Positions 1 through 11,640 of a stretch of 64,000 bases of DNA are shown here, piece after piece. Every line of letters starts with the position of its first letter. The first letter of the stretch is position 1. Made by a program: the position numbers and the translations under genes. The stretch lies in the NCBI GenBank assembly GCA_033439265.1, contig JAVTVX010000005.1:7016001-7080000 (forward strand), read 5' to 3'. The stretch comes from Dillenia suffruticosa (taxonomy: Eukaryota > Streptophyta > Magnoliopsida > Dilleniales > Dilleniaceae). The notes under the pieces were generated by a model, which worked only from the letters and a program-made list of their open reading frames with translations, was not told the DNA's origin and ran no database searches.

Positions 1-399
1 CTAAATTGCCAACATCATCATCAACAAACCACCCAGAGTACCATCAAACAGCCAATAATATAAAATTTATCCAGTCTCTACTCATCCAAACAACTAACCA
101 TGTAATAATATCAATCAAATAATAATTATAAAAGTACTACCATCGTCATTAAATAATAATAAACAGTAATAAATAAGTAACAGAATATCAAATATCTAGT
201 AGTATGAACCAAGTAATAATAACAAATCTAATTAAATATAAGCGTGAAATAAAAACTGTTTCGAGAATACACACAGAATTTGTGAATTTATCAAAAAATT
301 AGAAACAAAAAAATGATTAGTAAAAAAAATAGTTAAATAAACTCATCAGGTATATAAATAAAAAACTATTGTAATAATATTTCAAAATTTACTATTTAC

Positions 400-620
400 G
401 AATCTCCGCAAGGAGATATCACTTCTCGCGTATCTTCCCCTCAACGTGTGAATCTTGCATTGAAGGTACAACCGAAGGTGCAACTGAAGGAGACGGTGAA
501 GGTGCATTAGTACAAGGCCAAGGGGCATGGGAAGATGCAGCTAAAGCGAACGGTGACGCTGAATAGTTTGGTCTTGCATCAGAAGATCGTCTATACCCTC
601 CACGTCGATACTGTCACAAG
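400..620 (-). pseudogene. Possible second CACTA gene (TnpA-like) terminal exon
   Basis: On the minus strand an open stretch rich in Ala, Pro and Ser ends in a stop near 407, downstream of the TNP2-type reading frames and in the same orientation. CACTA elements often carry a second, TnpA-like gene in this position. No domain is recognisable in this short piece, so the assignment rests on position and composition only. The rest of 1-900 is AT-rich without other recognisable content. Confidence 0.25.
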
Positions 621-908
621 AGTTTGGTCTTGCAAGCAATGAAAATTACATGTTTATAAAAAATATAATAGAGTATATGAAAAAATATACCATATTTAAA
701 TTGTCGTCCGAAATGATCTATATAAAAAGATATAGTGTATTAGCAAATAATATTTTGAAAATGAAACATGAGACACTAAATATAACATACAAATTGAAAA
801 ACGAAATATACAAATCTAAATGTATTTTCACATTCAAACTGTTAAATAAAATTTAATATGATGTTAGACAATTATAATAAATCTTAAAAAAACAACACTT
901 ATCGACGA

Positions 909-1445
909 TCAAAAATCAAAGTCATCATTGTCATCATTGTCATCATCATCCTCATTATCAGATTCTTCAACATCAAATCTATCATCATCTTCATCTTCAT
1001 CTTCATTATCTGTCTCAAAATCAGATTCTTTATCACCAGTTTCATGAATTTCAGTTTGATTCACATTTATCACTACTCCACGTGGATCTCGTAATGTTAG
1101 AATAATATATTCCCTAGTTTGAAATGTGTTTACAACTTCCTCTTGTTGATATGTTATGTTTTCCCAACGTTCCTCAATTTTCTTTCGTGCTTTCGCTTTA
1201 TAAACAGCCCACCAATCAATTTTGTCACATTTCAAACTAGGATATGATGTATAATACACTCGAATCGCTTGTTGTGTCAATACGAATGGTTCATATCTTT
1301 TATAAAATTTTTTATGATTTATTTCGATCAAATTAAACTTTAGATGCACATCCATCCCTTTTACGGGGTCAAACCATTGGCAGATAAATAAAACAACCCG
1401 CAATTTTGCTCCAAGGTACTGTACCTCAATAATTTTATCCAACAA
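909..1445 (-). pseudogene. CACTA transposase C-terminal domain (DUF4216-type)
   Basis: This 178-codon frame resembles the DUF4216 domain found at the C-terminal end of plant CACTA TNPD/TNP2 proteins. Visible hallmarks are the QYLGAKLRVVLFICQWFDP segment, a later VYYTSYPS segment followed by KIDWWAVYKAK, and a strongly acidic Asp/Glu-rich tail over the last 50 or so residues. It lies downstream of the DUF4218 piece in the order expected for these proteins. The frame itself is open, but upstream exons are broken, so it is treated as part of a degenerate element. Confidence 0.75.
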
Positions 1446-1887
1446 ACCATAAAAATCATCTTTTATACCTCAATCATTGGATGACTGAATGCAAACACCA
1501 CTATTCATTGTAGCTTTTTCGGTTCCATATTCTTGAGTGTGAAAATTATACCTTTTTATAAAATATGATGGCCAAATTCATACCGTTGAGTTTGGATCCC
1601 ATGACAGATGAATTAACAATTCTTGTTCAACTTGATCTTGATTACATTGAATCTGAAATAAAATAAATGTGTTATTTTTTTATTAATCAAATATTTATAA
1701 AATTTCAAAAAATTTCAAAACTAACATATGTTTTGAACCATATTGTAAAATTTTCATCGCACACACGATTGAACTCATTTATCGATAGTTCAGACCGTGA
1801 ATGTTGAAAAATCTTACGATTACAGAAGACGATTTATGTAAAAAATTTTAACAAAACAAAGAATACATTTATTTGGGAAAAAAATTC

Positions 1888-2911
1888 TTACTTGAAATAT
1901 GACGTAATTTCTGGACAGTTCAGTAAAATATATGTATGGGCTACTCGCCATTGTTTAGCAGTTAAATATCTAACCTTACATGACCCACTTGGTCGACCGA
2001 GATAGTTGAAAATAGAGAATGAATTTAAATTAGAATCAACAATACTCTCATCATTTCTGTCCACTCTCCGTCTCTTACATTGGACATGAGGCTCGAAATA
2101 ATATGAAGCAAAAGTTGTCACTTCCGCCGCAATGTATGCATTAACAATAGAGAATTCAACCCGTGCCTTATTTTTCACTTTTCTCTTCAAATGATATAAA
2201 AGTCTAATTGTAATTAAATAAAGTGTATCAGAAAATGATATATAATGAATTTAGTAAAATGACAAGTACTCTAAATGTTGTTATGAAGAGAATGTACAAA
2301 ATTTACCTTTCAAATGGATACATCCATCGATATTGGACAGGACCTGTAACTCTAGCCTCATAAGGCAAGTGAACTAAAAGGTGTTCCATGGAATCAAAAA
2401 ATGACGGAAAAAATATCCTTTCTAAATTACACAAAATGATAGGGATATCTCTCTCTAATTTCGCTATATGTGATTCCTTTAATACTGTCGACCAAATATC
2501 ATGTAAAAAATTACTTAACTCTGTAATGACGCCCCATACAAAATCTGGTAAAAGTTTTTTAAAAGCAATCGGAATCAATCTTTTCATAAATATGTGACAA
2601 TCATGACTCTTCAAACCAATCAATTTGCATTTTTTCATATCGACACATCTCCCAAGATTTGAGGCATAACCATCAGGAAATCTCAGCGATTTCGACCATT
2701 CACAAACTTTCTGTCTCTGATCCTTATTTATTGTATAAATTGCTTTTGGTTTTGGTCCCTTACTGCTTCCATCTACATCAAGTGTAGGCCAATTACAATG
2801 AAGTCGCATATCTTTTCTCGTATTCAAGTTATCTTTCGTTTTTCCAAAAACATCCATCAATATATTTATGCACACTTCCATATCCATACGTTGTACTATG
2901 TGGGTCTTCAA
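1888..2911 (-). pseudogene. CACTA transposase middle region (DUF4218-type), two exons
   Basis: Two frames, 2911-2303 and 2190-1888, join across a short intron with donor AAAG|GTAAAT at about 2303 and an AG acceptor near 2190. The first ends with the typical DUF4218 run (HLPYEARVTGPVQYRWMYPFER region, cited by its first and last residues); before it the KSHDCHIFMKRLIPIAF block is very characteristic. The second carries the YLGRPSG motif and a cysteine/arginine-rich segment. The family is known only as part of plant CACTA transposase proteins. The first frame continues from TNP2, separated by about 130 bases in which the frame is lost. Confidence 0.75.
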
Positions 2912-3044
2912 TAATAGATAGAAAGTGAGACATTCGCTCCTAAATTTGTTGACCAGTTAATCTCAACGGAAGATGTGTTTTTTCAACTTTATTTTTCGCA
3001 AACTCTTTTTTATTTCTTCTAAATTTATGATTTTGTGGCAAAAA

Positions 3045-3871
3045 TTATCTATGATAATCAAAATAGCTTGCTTTCTTACCATATTTCAATCTGAACGACA
3101 TATATCTCTCCATACATATTGGACATCCTAAAACCCCAATAGTACTCCATCCCGATAACATGTCATAAGCTGGAAAGTCATTTATCGTCCAAAGAAGAGT
3201 TGCTTTCATTACAAACATCTGATTAGTGTTAACATCATATGTAAAAACACCGTCATCCCATAATTGTTTTAATTCCGCAATCAATGGTTGCATATAAATA
3301 TCTATCAACTTCTTCAGATTTTGCGGGCCAGGTTTTTCCAAATGGAGCAAACCCATCAGCACATTTTTCCATACCTCTACATCCGAAGGATGACACATTA
3401 ACCATTCTTCTGTTTGATGATTTGCATGCCAAGTCATATATTCAATAGTAGCTTTGGATGCATAAAGTCTTTGCAATCTAAGAGTCAAGGGCAAATAAAA
3501 TATTTGCTTGAATGGTTTAGGTCGCTGATTACAACTTGATCTCCTAATAATCTTGTACCTACTTTGGTTATAGAATTTACAAAATTCTATATGTTCATCA
3601 GCTCCCCAAAATAACATGCAACCATCTCTGCATATATCAATTTTTTCCACCGGAAGACCCAATCATTCACCAACTTTTTCATACTATAAAAGTCATTCGG
3701 CATTATATGATCACGAGGTAATACTTCTCCCATTTCTTGAACAATATCATTGAAGCAATTCTCAGACAAATTATACTCTGTCTTAACATTTAACATTCTT
3801 GTTGTTAATGACAACTTAGTGTGGGTGTGACAACCAGCCCATAAAGGTTCATCTGCAGCTTTTATCAACAC
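3045..3871 (-). pseudogene. TNP2 (CACTA) transposase core, frameshifted
   Basis: Two overlapping frames (3871-3587 and 3662-3045) together cover the TNP2 family transposase domain, which catalyses excision and insertion of En/Spm-type elements. Recognisable parts are the N-terminal AADEPLWAGC and THTKLSLTTRMLNVK block, then VEKIDICRDGCMLFW, the YASKATIEYMTWHANHQ block, VLMGLLHLEKPGPQN, and near the end the TINDFPAYDMLSGWSTIG and CPICME motifs. The switch between frames near 3650 and the stop in the second frame just upstream of LGLPVEK show at least one frameshift plus a nonsense codon, so the copy is inactive. Confidence 0.85.
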
Positions 3872-3880
3872 ATGTTGCTT

Positions 3881-4300
3881 CTACCCCCTCCAATGGTGAT
3901 GCATAACTTGTAGGTACATCTTCATTTGTTGGTGCAAAACTAGAACTTGCATAGTTTGATTGGGGTACAAAATTTTGATCCGCTGATATGGATTTAACTG
4001 ATTATAATAATTATTATCCCCTCTAACTGAAAAATATATATTTCCGACATACTGTTCATCAGATATAAACAATTCACCATGACAAATCCAATTGTAATAA
4101 TTTAGAGTAAAACCAAATTTACAAGAATGTTCCCTAACATTATCACATATATGAAATTTGTCATTACCATACTTTCTACACAGACACCTTAACTTATTCC
4201 ATCCATAAACTCAACCTTACTAGTAGCGAAATTCAAAAATTGATCCACTCCAGAAATAAACTCATCAGTTAAATCACGACGATCAGATAAATTCTTATTA
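3881..4300 (-). pseudogene. Transposase-associated N-terminal domain remnant
   Basis: Reverse-strand translation of 4300-4080 gives a sequence of the plant transposase-associated domain type: an RRDLTDEFISGVDQFLNFA run, then in a shifted frame LRCLCRKYGNDKFHICDN and a segment with CHGE. The domain normally precedes TNP2, which is exactly its place here. A frameshift near 4200 and another before TNP2 break the protein. The 63-codon frame 4072-3881 is its continuation, of low complexity. Confidence 0.6.
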
Positions 4301-5040
4301 TATATTTAATCTTTTTTATTTTGCATTGTCGCTGTTTACAAAAATAAAATTTATAAAATATTAATAAATAAAAGTATTAACAAAATATAAATTATATTGA
4401 AAAAAACATTAATAAGAAATAATTAATATCTAATAACAAAATTTTTAAAAAATATTAATATATATTCAGATAATTTAACAAATATAAAAACATTAATAGA
4501 AATTATTAAGATATACTATTTACGCAAATTAACAAAAAGTAAATATAATCTTTTTTACATTGAGTCGCAAAAAAATATAAAAATAATTTATAACTATATA
4601 TAGCATTATATGTATTATAAATTTTTTAAATATGTAGAGAACATTATCCATTTAAAATTCTGCATTATATATATTATATATTATTACATATATATCATAA
4701 AACAATATATAAAATTATATAATTATAATTATGTTATAATTACCATAATTATAATATATAATATATATATAATAAGTTAAAATATATATAATACATAAAA
4801 TTATAATATATATAACATATAGAATTATATATAAAAACTATAAATTAACATATATTCTATAATGTTTAAACTATAATATATAATACATTATAATATATAC
4901 AATATATTAAATTATATATGTTAAAATTATAATATATAATGTTATATAATATTATTAAAATTATAACATATAATATATTATAATAAATAATATATAAACT
5001 TAATGATATAATATATAATTTCTAATAAAAAATAAATATA
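4301..5040. other. AT-rich stretch of the CACTA element without genes
   Basis: Almost pure A and T with many TATATA/TTATAAT runs. It lies between the transposase start and the GC-rich islet. I see no coding potential; it is probably the untranslated 5' region of the transposon. Confidence 0.5.
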
Positions 5041-5047
5041 AAAAAAA

Positions 5048-5205
5048 TTGCCGCCGGGGGACGGGGAGACGCTCCCCAACCCAGATCCGGTGTCAACACC
5101 GCCGGATCGGGCGAGGGGGAGGACCCTCCCCCGTGGGCCTTGGCGAGGTCCTTCAACAAGGCTCGTGGGGGAGGGGAAACTGGCCCCTCCGCACAAGGAA
5201 GAATT
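5048..5205. repeat. GC-rich islet with dyad symmetries inside CACTA element
   Basis: A sharply bounded roughly 155-base GC-rich block in otherwise AT-rich DNA. It contains hairpin-capable dyads, for example GATCCGG...CCGGATC around 5083-5107 and GGGGGAGG directly followed by ACCCTCCCCC around 5115-5132. Both strands stay open only because of base composition, so I do not call genes here. Confidence 0.5.
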
Positions 5206-5219
5206 TTGTTTTAAAAAAT

Positions 5220-6540
5220 TCAGCGACAAATAAACTTACGTTGCTAAAATTAGCAAAAAAAAAAAATTTTTGTCGCTGAATTCAGTGACAAATTTGTAAT
5301 TTGTTGCAGAAATCAGCGACAAATTTTTTTTTGTCGCAACATTGAACAGAATGAAGAATATGTTTTGAAAAATTCAGCAACGAAATCAGTGACAAAGAGA
5401 CATTTGTCGCTCATATCAGCAACGAATTTTTATTCGTCGCTAAAATCCGCAACAAATTTTGCCTTTGTCGCTGAAATCTGTGACAAAATTTGATTTTGTC
5501 GCTAAATCAGTGACAAATTAGATATTTGTCACTAAAAACAGCGACAAATTGGGTATTTGTCGCTGAAATCAGTAACAAATTTTTTTTTGTCGTTAAAATT
5601 GCTCAGCATACAATTTGTTTTAAAAATTCAGTGAAAAATTTTATTTTTGTCACTGAAATCAGCGATAATTTTTTTTTTGTCGCTAAAATTCCAAACGAAG
5701 AATTGGTTTTAAAATTTGAGCGACGAAATCAGCAACAAATAGACTTTCGTCGTTAAAATTAGCGACAAATGTTTTTTTTGTCGCTGAAATCAACGACAAA
5801 TTTAATTTTTGTTGTTGAAATCAGTGACAAATTTGGTATTTGTCGCGGAAATCTGCGACAAAAATTTTTTTGTCGCTAAATTTGTACAGATTGAAAAAAT
5901 TTGTTTTAAAATTCAGCGACAAAGTTTATTTTCGTCGTTGAAATCAGCGATGATACCTTAGTTGGTTGCAGAAATCAGCGACGAACCATTGGTTCGTCAT
6001 AGAAATCCGCGATGAACTAGGGTTTATTCACTGAAATCAGCGACCAATCCTAGTTGGTTGCTGATTTCTGCGACGAACCCAGTTTCTTCGCAAATTTTAG
6101 TGACGACACAAATGTTCATCGCTGAAATCTGCAAGCAATTTTTGGTTCATCACTAAATTCAACGATGAACTATGAATTTGTCACTGAAATCTGCGACGAA
6201 TACATCTTTCGTCGGGGATATTAGCGACGAACTAGTTATTTGTTGTTAAAATCCGCGACGAATTCGCGATTCGTCGTTGATTTCTGTGATGAATTATTCA
6301 TTTGTCGCCGATTCCGCCATGGATTCTAATTTCTGCAGTCAATTTTTGCGACAAACTCGTTTCTCGTCGCAAAATTTAGCGACGAACTTATTATTAGTCG
6401 CAAATGTGTGACAAATATTGTTTTTGGTCACAAAATTGGCGACGATAAATTTTGGTTCGTCTGTAATTCAGCGACGAAAAAGTATTTTTGTTGGAAATCT
6501 GTGACAATATTTGCGACAAAATTTTAAAATTTTCCACAGA
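5220..6540. repeat. Array of inverted GTCGC motifs (CACTA subterminal repeat region, inner part)
   Basis: Roughly thirty degenerate copies of a short palindromic unit of the form TTTGTCGCTGAAATCAGCGACAAA, spaced every 35-50 bases. Arms alternate between GTCGC and its complement GCGAC. Such short repeats in direct and inverted orientation near the ends are typical transposase-binding regions of CACTA elements; the binding role is inferred from the family. The array was continuous with the 9820-10381 array before the solo LTR inserted. Confidence 0.8.
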
Positions 6541-6575
6541 TTTAACTGAAACACTTTAATTTCCTTTATTAAACT

Positions 6576-9413
6576 TGTAACACCGACACTGCGGTGTCTA
6601 TACTACTGTACTCTTGTTTAAAAATTTAATAAAATATTTCACAGTTATATATGTGTAGAGAAATGTTTCATTTATTTTAATTTTTGATTTTGGGATATTT
6701 AAATTAAAAATTTTTTTGGTATATTTTAAATTTTTACTGTATCCGTGAATTTTGGTGTAAAAGGAATATATATATATATATATGTAAATAATAATACTAA
6801 TAATAATAAAGAATAATAAAATAAAAAGGCCGAGCAGAGTGCTGCGTTTTGAGGCAAAACACAGCACCCTGATTAGAGCTTTTAGCTCTAATCCCTTTCC
6901 CCTCTCTCTCTCTCTCTCTCTCTCCGCCTCTTCTCCTTCCCGCGGCCGCCTCACCTTTCTCCCCCTCCGCTACCGCGCTTTCTCCACTGCTACTCTCCTC
7001 CCCGTGAGCGCAAGCCTTAATTCGCGAGCTCGTAGCCTGCAACGCGATCCTCCTCGCCCGAGCGCACGCCTTAGCTCTCAAGCTCGCAGCCTGTAACCCG
7101 ATCCTCCCCACGCGAGTACGCCACTATGCTCGATCTTCTGCCAGCGCTACACAGCGTGAGCGTGCGACTGCCCGAGCGCTCCACAGCGCTAACGCGCGCC
7201 TGCTCGGGAGCACACCTGCTCACGAGCACATGCCTGCACACGAGTGCGCGCCTGCACATGATCACGCGCTTGCCCACTAGCGCGTGCACCCCTCTAGCGC
7301 GCCCTTGCGCGAGCGCGCCACAACACGCCACATGCCCGAGAGCCCGCGAGCCCACCAGCCCGTGAGCCCACCAGTTCGCAGGCCTGCTAGCCCGCCAGCC
7401 GGTGAGCCTACCAGCCTGCGACCAGCCGTCTCCTTCGAGAGCTCACCTGCAATCCCCGCAGAAACCTTAGGTCACGACTTTTTCATTACAGGTAACGGTT
7501 ATGTTGGTTGTAGTCTTAGGGTTTGGTATTTAGAATTTGAGTTAATTGCTAATATTGTTCAAATTTAAAAATATTACATGTTTTAAACCAATTCGACAGG
7601 CGAACGAAAGGTAGACCTAAGATTTTGCAAAACCCTAGGTGAGAGCGAAATGTGATTTCTTCAATATTTGAAATAAATTTTATCAAATTTAGGTTTCAAT
7701 ACCTTTAAGATGACATTGACATATATTTCTAAATTGAGGAATTTAGATTTATACAAACTTAGGAAAGATGATAAATTCTAAGAATAATTGAAAATTTAAT
7801 GACAATTGTGATAATCTGATTAGGTTGATTTTCTTGGATATTTGAGAAGTCGATTTGGTTTGATTTTGGAAAATAGGGAGTGACCACCCTCCCTAATAAA
7901 GTGAGTGGGACCCTAATCTCTTGCATGAAATAGTGAAACCTGATTTTATCATGTTTTAAGAAAACATGCTTTTGATATGCATTGTCTCGACGTATGGAAT
8001 TGAAATTGAAATTTGTTTTGTGATTATTGGAGTGTCGTAAATTTATATTTCTGATAACTTTGCATCCATGTTTGAAATAAAATGATATTGTGCTATTATT
8101 TGAGAACGAGATATATTTTCTATTCTGTCGTTGCATTGGTTTGGATCTCAAATGATTTGATGAATGTATTGCCACACGGATTTGGAATATTTTTGATGAA
8201 CTATGTGGGTTGGATGCCCATTAGTTATACGACGATGATATAATTCTTATATGTGAGACGTTGTGCCCTTGTGATACTATGATAATGACATTGATGATTC
8301 CGTAGCTACGAAGAGCGTTTGTAGAGGTACCGGGTTGCCTGAATACGCTTCTGCAGGAAGTATCCGTAAACGTCATATGTCTAATGGCTATAGACGCGGC
8401 CGGTTGAACCCATAATGGGGGACGACGTGTGTGACGCCACCGTCTAACACCGGACGTGGTCCTATACACGATGATGAGCTAGCTCCAGCGAAATCATAGG
8501 CAACGTTGGGGTAGAGAGCTACTTTTGAAAAGTCTTTGCATAATAAAACCCCTCGATACGCCTGTTCTTGGTCATGGTTGACCTTTGTCAGGATTCTTTC
8601 GGCTTACTCTATAATCTACTTAATTTTAAATGGATGCATATATATATATATATATATATATTATCGTGTGAATGATTAAATGAGTTCATTTTAGCGAACA
8701 TATCATTATTTTCTGCAAAAATTTGAATTATTAGTTATAAATGATATTATTTGACACTCTTGGGTATCTTTCTTAATACTCATTCCTCTTATTTCCTTCC
8801 TCAGATAAGATTATTGTACTAGAGCGACACTTCGGCTCTTGAGGAATTTGTAACTCATTGGCGATTTGCGTGTTTTCGACGGTGAGATTTAATTATAGTT
8901 GAGATATGAGTTCCGCACTTTATTTTCGACCCTGTGAGGTCTTGACTTTGAAACCCGTAGTTGACTGTGTATTTATTTGGGATTGACTGTATAATTGATG
9001 TACATTAAATTGCGAAACTCTCATATTGCATTTGCATTGAGACAAATTGTAGTGTTTAAATGCCAATTTGGGAAAAATGATTGTAAATTGTATAAAACTT
9101 AAACCTGCTCAGTGTGGTGGTTGTTTATACTCTAGTTGGGCATGATAGTAGAGATCTGTGACTAGAATTGTAAGAAATTTACTTAGTCTGTCGTTATTCT
9201 GGATGTCTGTTGTGGTTGGTGGGTTGTTGTGAGGTCGGGATGACCATTTTATTTTATTTACAGGATGATTTTAAATTGTACAGAGTTAAATAGGTTTATT
9301 TGTACATGGGAGACCTCCGATTTATAAGGAGATTTTACTCGATTTGCTATAAAAATACAGTTGACATTCAGGATAACGGGTGGCTGCTCACGACCCCGAT
9401 TCGGGACGTGACA
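6576..9413 (+). mobile_element. Solo LTR of a Ty3/gypsy retrotransposon, nested in the CACTA element
   Basis: Starts TGTAACACCGAC and ends GGGACGTGACA, and is flanked on both sides by the identical 5-bp sequence AAACT (6571-6575 and 9414-9418), a textbook target site duplication. Its 5' start and body match the LTR portion at 60820-62764, which is joined to gypsy reverse transcriptase, and its 3' end matches, reversed, the sequence starting at 31926. There is no internal coding region, so it is a solo LTR left by recombination between two LTRs. At 2838 bases it is long for an LTR. It holds a CT-rich block (6895-6925), a GC-rich segment (6940-7440) and a (TA)n run at 8640-8662. Confidence 0.85.
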
Positions 9414-9819
9414 AAACTACTAAATGAGATACAAATTATTAATTACTAAATTAATAACATTAAATAACAAAATTAAAAACATAGATATTTTTATTTTCTT
9501 AATTATACTTAACATTCTTTACATATTGATAAATGTATAATGCCTTTAATGTCGGTTATTATTAAATTTATTTGTATATATCGATAAAATTTACTATCAC
9601 AACAATTGTATTTAATTACAATTTTTTTATATAAAATGACAAATAAATAAATATTATTATTATGAAAAGTTATTATGACAAGATAATTCATTTATTATGC
9701 ATCGAAAATCGATTTCATTATTTTATAAATGTTAAAAAATTGGAACAATTTGAAAGAGTTATATAAGTAAGTGAAGGAGCAATTGATCTATAACAGGAAG
9801 AAGAGAATTAAATATATTA

Positions 9820-10381
9820 GTGACGAATTTAGCAACAAATAACTCGATTGTGGCCAATCAGCAACAAATTTAGTGACAACTTTTAAAAATTTTGCAATGG
9901 GAAATGTATTTGTTGCTATTTAGCAACAAATATGCCGATCATTTTTTTTTCGTCGCATTATTAACAACGAATTCTAATTTTTGTTGCACATTTAGCGATG
10001 AAAAAATTTTTTTGGTTACAAATTAGTGACAAATTTTGTGACAAAAACATATTGTTGCTAATTTAGTATCGAATTAATTTTTGGTCGCAACTTTAGTGAC
10101 GAAATTATGTTTTGTCACTAAATTAGCGACGAACTTTCTTTTTTGTTGTAGATTTAGTGACGAATTCCGAATTCGTCGCAAAATTAGCTACGAATTTTGA
10201 AATTCGTCGCAAAATTAGTGATAAATTTCCAGTCATCGTTAAAATAGCTACGACTATTTTTTCGTCACAAATTTCGTTGCAAATTGCGATGAAAAAAGTT
10301 TTCGTCACTAAATTCGTCGCAAAATAGCAACAAAAAAAATTTGTGACTAAATTTCGTCGCAAAAACTATATTTTTTGTAGT
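9820..10381. repeat. Subterminal inverted GTCGC motif array at the CACTA 5' end
   Basis: About fifteen degenerate AGCGACGAATT / AATTCGTCGCAAA units in alternating orientation, running right up to the terminal TTTTTTGTAGTG. Same motif class as 5220-6540. Between 9414 and 9820 the sequence is AT-rich with nothing else visible. Confidence 0.8.
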
Positions 10382-10385
10382 GTAA

Positions 10386-11155
10386 GTCCAAACCCAACAA
10401 AGAGGTGAAACCATAACATATTGAAGCAATATGTATGGCACCTGTAATTTTATTACATAGTTTTAATCAAATTGGTCCATGCATCAAAACATAATTTGGT
10501 TAAGGGTAAGGTGCTTGGAAGGTTACCGTGGCCATCTCCATGTTGGTAGAACATATGTGGGGTCCGACCAAGATTTGGACAAGAACTAATAAATGGTTCA
10601 CCAAATGGATAATCGCCGATTCAACAGATTTTGTTTAAGGTTTTCCATGCCTCATGAATTATTTAATTTATGTACTTCTTTCCATCTTCTTCGTATGCAC
10701 CCCTTTCTTTCATTTGCACTGGACTGCATTGGGAACATCACCTCTTGCTGACCCTTTCTACAGAAATCCTTTAGGCGTTAGTTTTATGTATTGGGATAAA
10801 TAAAGTCATGTATAGACCTGGGCATGGCTCATCATGGTGAAGAGTTGGATCAGATCCCGGGCTATAAGTTAAGAACATCTTTTATTTTTTGATTATTTAA
10901 TTTTAGAATTATTTAATTTGAAACACTATCTTAGTGTTGGAATATTTTATTATTATTATTGTTGTCGTTGTTATTATTTTCCTTTATCTTTTCTTTCGTG
11001 ACACCGTGCAGCTTATTTCCACCAGGGATTTTTGGGGTTTTATTTGTTGCCACCAAATTTTTTCTCTTCTGAGTTTATGCAAATGCTCCACCATGCTGCC
11101 TTGTGAATTACAACTCTCCAAACAACTCTAGAAACAGGCTCCGGTAAAAGCCCAT
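10386..11155. other. Intergenic stretch, nothing recognised
   Basis: AT-rich sequence between the CACTA terminus and the LINE remnant. Short open frames only, with no domain signature. Confidence 0.4.
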
Positions 11156-11640
11156 CAAGAAAACAATCTACTTCGGTGGGAAACCTCCTCTTTCCCAGGA
11201 GTTTTGTTCTTAACACAGACAGCTTATCTTCAGGAACCCTAGCCCAACAGGGGCAGGAAGAGTTATCAAGACATTACAAGGGCACCAGGGTGGTAGGTTT
11301 CAGTTGCAATCTGGGTTGGGTCTCCCCAGTTGAAGCAGAACTGTGGGGCTTAACATAAATATTCCTCAACATAAGGACATTATGTATGGAATGGCTCTAG
11401 AACTTCTGACTGCTTCTAGTCCTCGACATAAATATTCCTCCATTGTTGATGATTGAAAGGGGCTTGAAGGAGAGAATGAGCAGCGTCCAAACTAAGCATA
11501 TCTATCCTGAGGTGAATGCAGTGGCTGACTAGCTTGCTAAACGATCCATCTTATCTTTTCTATTATGCCCTCGCGCGTATAACCCTTTCGTTCTCTTATG
11601 ATCTTATGGACTTTGTCTACTTTTGGACTGTATTTTTTCT
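11156..11640 (+). pseudogene. Degenerate LINE-type RNase H domain fragment
   Basis: Plus-strand translation gives the remnant of the RNase H-like domain found at the C-terminus of plant L1-type LINEs: a SFVLNTD start (family pattern FKLNTDGS), VVGFSCNLGWVSPVEAELWGL (cited as the block at about 11290-11355; family pattern GFSRNLG...EAELWAL), and in another frame HIYPEVNAVADWLAKRS near 11500-11550 (family pattern EGNxxADWLA). In-frame stops and a frame change show it is dead. No reverse transcriptase is recognisable upstream. Confidence 0.6.

Larger units (their letters stand above)
1..10382 (-). mobile_element. Large CACTA (En/Spm-type) DNA transposon, degenerate; 3' end lies outside the window
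   Basis: The reverse strand carries the usual CACTA protein order: transposase-associated domain, TNP2, DUF4218, DUF4216. The 5' terminus is recognisable at 10371-10382, where the plus strand ends in TTTTTTGTAGTG, the reverse complement of a CACTA terminal repeat. Subterminal DNA (9820-10381 and 5220-6540) is filled with short inverted GTCGC motifs. A solo gypsy LTR (6576-9413) interrupts this region, so the original distance from terminus to transposase genes was about 2.8 kb shorter. Frameshifts and stops in the TNP2 and transposase-associated parts mean the copy is unlikely to be autonomous now. The left terminus is not in the window, so the size is a minimum. Confidence 0.85.

Noticed and set aside
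6797-7568. Overlapping open frames on both strands at 6.8-7.6 kb
   Set aside because: They lie in the GC-rich part of a solo LTR with defined ends. Frames are open on both strands because of base composition and show no domain.
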